A stretch of 64,000 nt of DNA, from assembly GCA_905221605.1 (NCBI GenBank), contig CAJNDS010002766.1, forward strand, positions 1 to 64,000, written 5' to 3'. Each line of letters begins with the position of its first letter. Within the stretch, counting starts at the first letter, position 1. This document shows positions 11,991-23,900 of the stretch, one piece after another. This DNA comes from Symbiodinium natans (Eukaryota > Sar > Dinophyceae > Suessiales > Symbiodiniaceae). Both the position numbers and the translations under genes were made by a program. The notes beneath the pieces are model-generated. The model saw only the letters and a program-made list of their open reading frames with translations. It was not told the DNA's origin and did not search any database.

Positions 11991-14900
11991 ATTAGGGTTT
12001 AGGGTTAATTTATATAGGGGTTTTATATATAGGGTTTATGTACGGTTTATATAGGGTTGATAGGGCTTATATAGGGTTTATATAGTGTTTATGGGTTTAG
12101 GGTTTAGGGTTTATATAGGGTTTATAGGGTTTATAGGGTTTATAGGGTTTATAGGGTTTATAGGGTTTAGGGTTTATATAGGGTTTAAGGTTTATATAGG
12201 GTTTGGGGTTTAGGGCTTAGGGATGCCGATCTACGAACAGTGTTGCAGATCGAGAATGCATCCCGAATGTCCTGCAGCTCATTCATGAGCTGGGCTTCCT
12301 CTAGTTGTAGCTGTTGGATCATCGCTTCAGTGGATTCAAGCTCCACATGGTTAATCCCCGCATCTAGGGTGGCAGTGCTCCATGACCCGGACTGCACTGC
12401 GCCAGCCATGTGTGCTGTGCAGGGCATCAAGAGGGCCGCGCTAGGTTCGAGTCTCCAAGACAGGACAGATTTGAAGGCTCAGCAGCACACAAGAGCATGA
12501 ACGTGCTGAAGAGTGGGCGACAAGCTTGCTTTTCGGCCTTGTGAAGAACGATGCGTGTGCTTCGCAGCACAATCATCACGAATTTTCGCAGCATCTGTGT
12601 GTAACATGTGCTTGCAGACCATCATTTGGTGCCACGGCACCGACTTAGGGGGAACACAAAAAAACCCATATTTTAAATACGGGTTTATACGGGTTAAATA
12701 CGGGTTTAATACGGTTTAAATACGGGTTCAAAAAAGTAGGTTATGACTGCGCTAGTAGCAATATACGGGTTTAATACGGGTTAGTACGGGTTTTATACGG
12801 GTTTAATACGGGTTAGGGCTTCTGGGGCTAACCCAAACCTCAAGCGGCACCCAAAAACGATCTCCACACCTATAGGGGTGATAATAACAAACAGAGAACC
12901 CTTGAGAAGCCATGGGTTTTCCAGCAACATTATGACACAGGCCTCTAGCTCCAGGGTCAAATAGCCTATTGTTGGGGTTCGGTGGGGCGCGGAAACTGAA
13001 GTCTAGATGTTGCTCCTACAAAACCAATGGGTCGGTTGAACATCTGTCCCTGAAAGCTACATCCCCGAACATCTACAGGGCACCACACAGTTGTTGCAGC
13101 GAACGCATTCAAGAGGGGAAGCTTCTGGGGATCAGCTCTCTCCACTCTTCGGGGATTTTGAGCCTTTTGGCCCCACGCAGATACACAAACAGTGGCTCGA
13201 AACTCGTGAACTCCCATAGCTCAGGCTCACAATTGTACATCATGGACCGAAAAGTCTCTGTAGCTGCTGGAACCACCTCTGCCTGGGGATATCCCTCGCC
13301 GGTGCTCTTGAGGATCTCGCAGTGGCGGGCCAAGTGGCAGGCAAACTGGACGGGATACTCCCTGGGCAGCAGTTGGGTTTGAGGGTTTAGGGTTTACATA
13401 GGGGTTATATAGGGTTAGATATAGGGTTTACATTGCGGAACCAATCTATAGAAGGTAGAAACCCTAAACCTAAACCCTATATATATATATATATATAGAC
13501 CCTATATATATACATAGATATATATATATAGACCCTAAACCCTGTATAAACCCTATATAAACCCTACATAAACCCCTAAACCCTATATAAACCTTAAACC
13601 CTATAAAGTGTGTATTTTCCCGATCGGTACACCCATATATTGTAGATGTGCTGTGGGGCTAGGATACGTGGGGGCAATAGACTCTCTTTCAGAGGCTGGT
13701 GCGTTCTACAGCTTATTTGGGACAATGTATGTTAGGGGCTTTGGTGGAAAGTTCAGTTCTGGGCGTCGGTTTTGAATGGGGATTGAAAAGGGCTCTAATA
13801 TACACCTGTTAGTACTTGGGGCAGCCAGGCTTCTCGGTGCCTCGTAAAGAGGCTGTTGCGGTGTAGCACTCCTTTCCTTCACGGTTGATGCTTCTTTTGG
13901 TTGTTTTGGTCCGGACTTTCTGACTTTCGGTGAAGGATTTGATGTGCAGCTTTCCTCGGTCCAAACTTCTAATTTTGGCACTGTTGGCATATCCATAGTG
14001 ACGCTTCGGTGTGGCCGAAGCAAAGTGGCCCATCCACCAGCTGACACGGAATACCTCAGGGTCATGAGAAGACGAACATATATACAGTGCAACAGCAGTG
14101 TCGCCAGAAACAAGCAACCTACAGACCTCAAAGGAACACCAGCAACCAAGTTACTGCAGGCCGGTCTCTGGTGATGTAAAGTGCCATGAACAGTTTCCGA
14201 AACGTTGGATAAAATTCAAGGCATGATCCTCGGGGTTGTTCGAGGAACCAAGTTCCTCTGAGAGAGGTTACGAGAAAGATCAGGAGGACGGACCTGCCCA
14301 GTCGGTCTATTCAAAGTGGTTTCAGGCTGTAGGATTTCGTGGGAGAGGGGCTTTTTTCACGGAGGTCGAAGAGCTCGGCTTGAACTTTAGCTTTGGTATT
14401 TGGCCTCTACATATATTATTGGGCTTTGGGGTGGCTCTACATGTAAAAAAAGGATTGGGTTTATTGCAACTGTGTAGATTGGTGGGCGGGGGGGTGTTTG
14501 CTGGTTCCGGGCCTCTCTAAGAGTTGGTTCGCCTGCTTGACAGAGGCATGCTGGGGCATGCCGACACTGCTGCACGCAGATCTTTTGGAAGTCCCTCGAT
14601 TCATCTGAGAGAACGAAGCACATTTCACGGCGAAGATCGCGAAAAAACTCTGTGGCCGGCCACGCAAAATGAAATAGCAGGCAAGCCTTGGCAGGTGGGG
14701 TTTGTGCTCACTTCTTTCTCTGGGAACTTACAGTGCACTTGGTCCTACAAGATGGTCGCAGGTACAGGGAACAATATGACACAGTCTTTCTTTGCAAGCC
14801 ACAGAAAGCCACTGGTGTGGGTGAGGTCCATGTAATTTGAGCGATGGCCCGGTTTTTTTTCGTGGTATTTGACATCGAAACGCCCCGATTTATAGGATTT

Positions 14901-17900
14901 GCTTCGCATAGCTGCTGTCGTACGTGCTCTTCCAGCATAAAACTCAAGGAAATCATAGTCCTGAGCTGGCCACATTGAGCTGCTTAGGTCTGGCGATTAT
15001 ATATTGACGAAGCAACATAGTAAAAGAGCCTGCGCCAGCTCATCCTCACTGAAGCAGAAAATCAGCAGGAGGAGGCAGAGCACAAACTCCTACCGCAAAC
15101 ATTCAGGGGTGCGCCTATAGTTAGGGTTTATCGGGCTTATCTAGGGAATTTTAGGGCACTAAATATATATGTAGGACGGGGTGGGCAATTTGAATTTGGG
15201 AACGATGCTCCTTCGGAACCTGGAACAACTTGAGGGCGTAAAGCAAGCGATCCACATCCACCATTGCGAAGCCCCTACCTCCCTGCGCAATACAAAGTTT
15301 GAGCACTGGTCCCTCAGCCCAAAACTGTAACATGGCAGGCAGTTCAGGTATTTCGGCCACATCCTGCGCCAAATTCGTGTAAGTCCCCTTAAACCCTAAA
15401 TCCTATATATGTATAAACCCTAAACCCATATATATATATATACCCAAACCCCCGATTCCTTCAGTCTTGCAAAGGACCCATCATCGATCCAGCACACATC
15501 AACAATTAAACCCTGAACCCTATATAAACCCTCTATATACATATATATATATATAAACCCTTCAGGGTTTAGGGTTTAGGGTTTATAGGGTTTATAGGGT
15601 TTATAGGGTTTATAGGGTTTATAGGGTTTATAGGGTTTATAGGGTTTATAGGGTTTATATAGGGTTTATAGGGTTTATATAGGGTTTAGGGTTTAAGGTT
15701 TAGGTATATATAAACCCTAAACTCTTCACCCTATATAAACCCTAAACCCTAAACCCTACATATATATATATATGTATATACAAACCCTAAACCCTATATA
15801 TATACACACATATATATATATATAAACCCTAAACCCTATATATATAAGGCCCTATATAAACACCGCCCGAAAACACAAAGCCCGCAAACCGTGGCCGGCA
15901 GCACGCTTCTTCGCGAGGCGATCCAAGCGAAGCTTCCATAGATTCCCACGTGTGGATTTGGCCTGGGCAAGCTGGAATTCAGGAGATGGGGTTCGTTGCG
16001 AGTTTGGATGTAAATTAAGTTGGGGAGTCTACTTGCTATGGGTTTCGGTGCGTTCGGGGGACAAAGTCGGTGTTAGCTAGCTTGCAGAGATTGTTTACAC
16101 GAGAAAGCTGTGTCGCAATGGCAAAGCTTCAGCAATGTATGAAAGCCGCCTTTTCTCTAGAGCCGGATGGGTCGAGAACACGGATTTGAGATCTTCGGGG
16201 TCGAGGGATCGGCGCTCTTGCTTGTGAGTGGCCATGAGTCTCAGCATCAGTACCCCCCCCATGTATTTACCTATAGGCAAAAGACAAGAGAAGATCGAGA
16301 TGAGTCTACATCAGGGAAGCTATATACTCACATAGCTCCTATAGCGCCTCGATCCCAGACAAATGGAAATCGTGAGGGCCCGATCGATGTAGCCAAGGCA
16401 GCCAGCGATGCTGTTCACAACTATAGCAAATTCCACGTCACTCAGATAGCGCTTTCTGTTCTGCTGGCAACGATCTTAGCAAGCGACTGGCCACCTGAAA
16501 AGCAACCTGCTGCAGACTAAGCACAAGTCCTTTCTTGGAGGGTGGCCTTGTCACCCCAAGCAGGGTTGTTCATTTCACCCTGCACCCCAACGACAACGTC
16601 GCACACCTATCCTCAAAGAGGCTGTGCACTGCAGCACACATCCTACACTGAACCCAGGGCCCCAAAATCTTCTCCACCGCAACGGCCAAAAGGCTTTGCC
16701 TGAAATGGCGGCATCACTTCTTACTGGGCGTGACACCCAGCACTTTCTTCAAGTAGTCCAGGGCACACTTGGCCACACATTCGCAAATGTTGTCCATATT
16801 GACTTCGTCCATCTCCTTCAGCAAGCGCATGCACCACTTGAAGAAGGGGTCCTGCGGGAACCCAACCCCATCACAGAACGCTGGCTTTTGAGGCAAGAAA
16901 AAGTACATCCATTTAGGAAACGTAGCAAACAAAAAAGAGCCCAGCTTCTCATTTATGATCCTGGTTCTCAGCTCGGCAGCCCCCCCCCCCTCCCCCCACC
17001 CCAAACCCTATATATGTATATACTCCAAACCCTAAATGTATTTACACATAGCCCTAAACCCTATATATATAAACTCTAAACCCTAAAAACTATATATGTA
17101 AAACCGTAAAACCCTAACCCCTAAAAACCAACCCACACAACCACACCACAGGGGAGGGGGCAGGGGGGGGAGGGGGGGGGGAGGCGGGGGGGGGGGGGCG
17201 GGGGGGGACCGCGAAGCGGGGAGGGGGGGGGGGGGGGGGGGAGGCCCAGATCATATATATGTATATATATATATATATACATCTACATATATATATATAT
17301 ACATGTATACATACAAAAATCTATATATGATATTAAACTTGTCCTCTCAATTAGTAACAATGTGTGCAATGGTATATGCATAGATCCTGGTACACACTCG
17401 GGGCGCACTTGATGTGGGGCCGGATCTGGTTGTGAAAGGCGTCGCGGATCGCATCCCACCGCGCAGCTGGGAAGTCCTTCTGCGGCCTGTAGCGCTTGGC
17501 AAACGTCTTCCGGCCTTCATCATCCGGGCCATCATCCTGATCATCATCCTGATCATCATCCTGATCATCAGCCTGATCATCCTCCCCATCCTCGTCGGGC
17601 GGCAGGGCTTTCTTGCGGCCTTTCGGCTTGGGCGCGGGCTCTTCCTTTTGCTCCTCTTCCTCATCCTCATCATCATCGTTCCTGCGCTTGCGCTTGTTGC
17701 TGTCCTTGGCTGTTGCTTTTGCTTTTGGTGTGGCCTTCGTCTTGGCCTTAGCCTTAGCCTTTGGCAAAGTGGTAGCATCCATATCCTCCCCCGCCCCACC
17801 TCCTTCGGCCAGCGCAGCTCTCTTGCGCTTCTGCTTCTTGGAAGTTGTTGCCTCGTAAGCCTGCCAAGCTGCCCACTCGGCCTCATCCCACTCCGAACCC

Positions 17901-20900
17901 CACCAGGACCAGTCATCCCAGCAACCATCCCAAGCCTCCTCCGTGGCTTCGGGCTTCGGTTTTCCCCGACCACCACCCCGACCCCGCCCACCACGGCCAC
18001 GACCACGCCCACCACGACCCTCCTGGTCCTTCTTGGTCGCCTTCAACCTGAGCTGATCGATCCTCGTAGCCACCGGAATGGAGCCCTGCACGGATCGAAT
18101 TCTAAAAGTGACAGGTCTTGCGGAATCTGTTGTTGAAATGGCATGGGGCAGTAATTCATAACGGAAAAAAAAAGGGGCCTTGGCGTTCTCCTTTTCAGGC
18201 GAAAGTTCAACGTAGTCGGTGGAGGCGGCGGCTCTTGGGTCCACAACTTCAGGCGAGTACGGGTTGTAGGGTTCCCGGGCAGGGGGCTTGCGCTGGAAGG
18301 CTTTCTTGGCACGCCTGGGCGAGGACGAATCTGGGCTGGGCGGATGCGCTTTCTCCGACCGGGGGGGGGTTGGAACCTCATGGATCGGGACGGGCTGTGT
18401 GTCCACGTTGTCCAGGGCTCCTGCGTGCACACACGGTGTGTTTACAGAGGCTGAACCGATACACCGACCAGTATATATAGCTGTTTCATTCACAATGACC
18501 TGTTACCGGAGCTGGCTCTGCAGCTGGCAGAACCTTCCCACCAACAGGCAAAGGACCATCTTTCTTCGGAGTAGCCGAAGCTGTAGCGATGGAGTCACGC
18601 CTCTCGCGCAACCTCAGCTAGATATAGAAAAAATGTAGAAATATAAAATAAGTAATATATACATATAAATATATAGCTATTTATTTGTTTATTTGTATTT
18701 ATTTTATATATTTACTTATTACCCAGGTACATATATATAGATATGAAAAGATAAGATCTATATGTCTTTATGAAAATTGTCCATATATATGTATATATAG
18801 TTGTTATTTATTTATTTATACAGACTGAACTGCGTATTTTTTGTATATACGTATATATATATATATACGAAAGTGTATATATCTGTATATATATATATAT
18901 AGCAAAAAGAAAAGTATACAGACGAGAAGCAGCTGCAATTGTTCTTTGACGCGCCTCAAACGTTCCTGCTTGGCAGCCGCTTCCTTCTCACCTATGTTGC
19001 CCGCGTGCCAAACAATAACTTTTCACACCAATCATGTCCAAAAAACGAAGACTTCAAACCCTGCGCAACTGAGCCCTAAACTTTCAGGCTTGTTCGTAGC
19101 AAAGGCTTTGGCAGTCGCCCCCATTTCCAAGGCTCTACCACTATCCTGGCTTGACGCACCATCCAGCAAGGAAACCTCTGGGACTGGAGTGGACTGATCA
19201 TCCACGGAAACCTCTGGGACTGGAGTGGACTGATCATCCACGGAAACCTCTGGGACTGGAGTGGACTGATCATCCAAGGGAACCTCTGGGACTGGATTGG
19301 ACTGATCATCCACGAAAACCTCTGGGACTGGATTGGACTGATCATCCCTGGAAACCTCTGGCACTGGAGCGGGCTCGACGTCTGGCATAACATAGCAGTC
19401 GAGGTCTGTGGGGGCCTCTGGGACGGCACCGGCACCGGTAACATCATCGTCCAGCAAGTTGACGACAGGCTCGGCTTCGGAGGACTCGGCCGCCGCTCTG
19501 AACTGGCTCACCAGCGCCGAAAGGTCATCGCATCCAGCAGGCTCTGCCGGCGGATCGTCATCGTCAGGCCTGCCTTCGGGCCCATGCCCCTCATCATTGT
19601 TGTTGTCGTCATCGTCATAATCATCATAATCATCCGAATCGCTCTCAGGATCCGCGTCCTGAAGAGCTGCACTGTTTAAGCCCTGCAGCAACAAAATCAC
19701 CACATTTCGCACATCATTTACGAGCACATTTCTACACATGTCTGGAAGAGTGAAAGTGAAAGACGCAAAAAATGCCCACAGGTCCTGTTGGCGAGCTGCC
19801 CTTGAAGCCCGTCGCCTTGCCAATGCCTCGTTGACCTGGTCCACGACTCCCTGCGAAGTTTCGTAGCACCAGAGAATTTTCGAACTGACGATAAATGCAT
19901 ATATATGTATATGACCGAGTTTTTGTGCAAACGCTGTAACAAGAAGGAGCCTCGCCTGGAGCTCCGGATCCAGGGTCAGGCAAAGTTCTTGAAACTCCGG
20001 AACCTTTAGACTGCTCAGTGAAAAAACTAGCTTAGCCCCCGATATACAGTGTTTGTAGGGTTTATAGGGTTTAGGGTTTTTTTCGGGATTATATATATAT
20101 ATAGGGTTTAGGGTTTATAGAGGGGTTTAGGGTTTAGGGTTTATATACAGGGTTTATATAGGGGTTCGGGTTTCGGGTTAGGAAACCAAAAAAAAGGACA
20201 CAGTTAAAAGCATTAACGAAGCCTCGAAACGGTGGACACCTCTTGGCGTCGACATTTCATTTTGATGAAGCCACAGTTCTTGCGCAAGTGCCACGCTGCC
20301 TTATGAACCTCATCATCACTTGGCTCACGCTTGTTCATCACCAGCACTGCGCGTACCTCGCACCGAAAAGCTTCGATCGGAGGAAGCTTTTTGCCAGCTT
20401 CACGCATGCGAGCCAGCACAGGCTTCAGCACAGCTCCATATCGACTCGGCATGTGGATGTCCACACATTTCTCCGAAACTTCACTGATCAGGGGCTTGCC
20501 TGAACGAAGCTCGTTGCGCACAGCGGGAGTCGCATCCCACTCCTCGGCCAGCCCCTTGAGCGCGTGCTCCGCCATGGCCCTGAACTACAAAAAAGCAAAA
20601 CCTGGATCTTTCATCGAGCGGGAAATGCAGATTCGTTTTCGCCGATACACTTACGAAGATATGCAAACACCCCCTTAACCCTACATAAACCGTAAACCCT
20701 CTATATATAAACCCTATATAGAAACCCTAAACCCCAAACTCTGCCCCCCCCTACTCGATCTTCTGAAGCACTTCATTTCATTCCTGGCAGGACCAAACGA
20801 AAGGGCTCTGGGCACCGGACCATTTGTGCCCACGTCCATGGAAAAGGGGCGCCGGGCGCCGTCGGGAAGCTTCATAGGTCACGGAAGGTTGAGTGTTAAT

Positions 20901-23900
20901 TTAGACTTAGACGGGGCTACTGGTGACTATATATAGTGGAGGGCTGCGTCCGATCAGTACCTGCTCAAAACAACATCCGTTCAAAACAGTATACATACAG
21001 CGGTGGAGCTACTGATATGGGAGCTGCGGTTCGGGCAGGGAACACCTTGTCGAGATCCTTCCTACATGTATATATGGGATTTATGTGGGATGGGAGGGGC
21101 GATCTGGGACCTGAAGGTGACCCAATGGAAAGAGACAAGATATAGCTTGTCAGAAATAATGATATTACTTGTGTGTGCAGCGAGCCACAAGCAGGCTAGC
21201 TCTTCATCGGGCGCACTTGAAGGCCTCGCTTAACTGGTTTGACACACCCAAGAACAAGATTACAAGAGGAACCGGGTTTTAGAATAGGGAACCGGGTTAT
21301 TTTGTCACATAGCACGCATAACCAGGTTCTTGATCAAGAACCTACAATTTTGTAGGTTCAAGGTTCACTGGGTATATACAGGACCCCCCCCCCAAAAAAA
21401 ACAAAAAGGACCCTAATTTCGAAAACTACCCTCGTATGCTCGGCAGGAAGCCACTGCGTAAAGAAGACGATCCAGTAGACCGCATCCATCACGCGCCCCT
21501 TGACGAGAGCCTGGGCGAGTGACATGGCGCCGCGCCGCCCGCCCGGAGTCGAGCAGCGACCCTAAACCCTAAACCCGAAACCCTAAACCCAAAACCCAAA
21601 ACCCCAAACCCTAAACCTGCCTCCAACGGCATAGTGATCCAATCGAAGGCCATCACCTGAAAGAAGCACCGGCAGTGAGCTCCATCGGCTGCCTATAGGG
21701 CCTAACCTTAAACCCTACACCCTAAACATCCCTAAACCCCAAACCCTAAACCCTAAACCCTAAACCCTACAGGGTTCTTTCTGCTTGGGGCCAGGCGGGA
21801 GCAGTCCTTTTGGCCTGCGCTGGCCAATTCCGAGCCAGCCAGCTGTCTGGCTTCGAGAAGTTCAACTCCTGTCTGCAGGCGCCCCTAAACCCTGGGGTTT
21901 AGGGTTTAGGGTTCAGGGTTTAGGGTTTAGGGTTTAGGGTTTGGGGTTTAGGGGTTTAGGGGTTTGATGGGTTTGTGGGTTCATGGGTACCAAGCCTGAA
22001 CCGAAAAGAACCGCAAGAGCATGCGTAGGGAATGAGGGAATGAGGTACCCCATGTTCCCTATATATACGGGAATATTAGAGGGTACCCTATATCCCCCTA
22101 ATATCTACCCTTTAAGGGACTATATGGGGTACTTCATTCCCTCATTCCCTACTAGCCAACAGTAAGAGAAACCCTAAACTCTAAACCCCAAACCCCAAAC
22201 CCTAAACCCTAAACCCTTACGTAAGGCTCGCACCTTGAAGGTGTTGGGCGAGTAGTAGACGAACTTCCAGCTGAAGACCCACAGAGCCATGGAGAGGTAT
22301 TTCAGGGCCTGCAAACAAGGTTAGGGTTGAGGGTTTAGGGTTTCGGGTTTAGGATTCAGGGTTTTAAGGTTTAGGGTTTAGGGTCTAGGGTTTAGGGTTT
22401 AGGGTTTAGGGTTTAGGGTTCAGGTCTGGGGGGCGACGTGGGGGTTGTAACTGGGGGATACCGAGTACTTGCAGGTTCATGGTACTTCGTAACCCAGTTC
22501 TAACCCCACTAGGGTACTTCAGGGTCTTATAAGTGGGTTGTGGATACACTTATCGTTGGGTTCTAAGTACCATGAACCAGTACCCATGAACCTTCAAGCA
22601 ACAGCTGGGCACCCCCACGCGCGGAAGCTGCATCGACCTAAGCGTGTCGAAGTTCTGCTCAACAAGATCGGGATCCTTCTCCTCGGAGAGGTAGTAGTGA
22701 TGAGCCTGTTTAGGGTTTAGGGTTTAGGGTTTAGGGTTTAGGGTTTAGGGATTAGGGCTTAGGGTTTAGGACTTGGGCTGGTGAATCTGTGGGTGCGGCC
22801 CCTTGGGTCTGTGCTATCTTGTATCCCTATAGGCCCTGACTGGAGATTCATGGCACTTAGTAACACAACGAACACGGTGCTTATAACGCAATTATGACCC
22901 TGTTGGGGTACTTCAGGGGCATCTAACTGGGCTATAAGTGCACTTATAATTGGGTTCCATAGTACCCGGAAACCTCCAGGTAGGCCTTACATGCTCGGAA
23001 TCCTGCCTTGTTGTGCTCAACGTCCTAAGCTCAGGTTGTGCGTAGGACAGCCACGGGATCTACCCACAGAATCCCGCTCCACTGCAGCAAGATTCTGTCA
23101 TGACAGAATGTATGTACCGTACTGGCTGATGAGCGCTGTTCGTACAATCCCAACCAAGGTGTCACATCACATGGAAAAACAGATTATTTGCCAGATCCGA
23201 AAGAATCAGCCCCCCAAGAAAAGGCGAGTTGTATTCGATTTGGTGTCTTGAATTTATTGTTATGGGCTTTGTTCGGGTTTTAACATAGTATGGCCAGGAA
23301 TCCCAGGCTTGCGGAAGCATCCAGTCCATCCAGTCCAAAAATCGGCGAAGTCCAATCGCAAAAATGCCCCGCCTGATCGAGCTTACTGGTTGCTCTTGCT
23401 CGTGGTGAATTAGGGGATTAGGTACCCGTTCCATACATACTCCCTTGTGGGCTTACATAGGGGCCCTAATGCACCGGTTCCCTAAACCCTAAACCCTAAG
23501 TCCTAGATCCTAAACCCACTCCCGCTTCCCTCCTAAACGCCACTAAGTCAGGCTCCTTAGTAGGCGCACCCGTCGACTGAACCGCTAAGCAACCTGAAGG
23601 TTTTTGAAGGCTTAGGGGTTTTGCCCATCTTGGTCCCTTGCACAATAGAAACAGCTACAACATGCCCTAAACCCTAAACCCTAAACCCTAAACCCTAAAC
23701 CCTAAACCCTAAACCCGAAACCCTAAACCCTAATAAACCCTAAACCCTAAACCCTAAACCCTAAACCCTAAACCCTAAACCCGTGGAGTGCTTGCCATGA
23801 ATCTTGTAGTGGGATGGCAAGGCATCGGGATGCGTCTTCTGCAGCTTGTCAAAGCCTGGTCGAATGCTCGCTGCACTTTGAAAGCAGCAGAGTAGGGTTT

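Larger units (their letters stand above)
4137..21372 (-). mobile_element. About 17-kb dinoflagellate mobile-element-like unit nested in a desaturase intron
   Basis: The interval is filled with minus-strand exons of large proteins (20579 down to 4826) that resemble multicopy uncharacterised dinoflagellate proteins I remember. It splits the desaturase gene in the same orientation. Related AACCGGGTT-rich sequences lie at both edges (4137-4210 and 21259-21372), the right one with a strong hairpin. They are the best candidates for termini, but no target duplication is proven. TE introns carry AT-interrupted telomere-type repeats such as TTTATATAGGG. Class is unknown: I find no reverse transcriptase, integrase or Helitron Rep motif. 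Confidence 0.6.

Noticed and set aside
17414-18136. 240-codon hydrophobic plus-strand protein
   Set aside because: Antisense of the acidic and Lys-rich repeats of the minus-strand exon; poly-Ile/Leu tracts come from reversed Asp codons.
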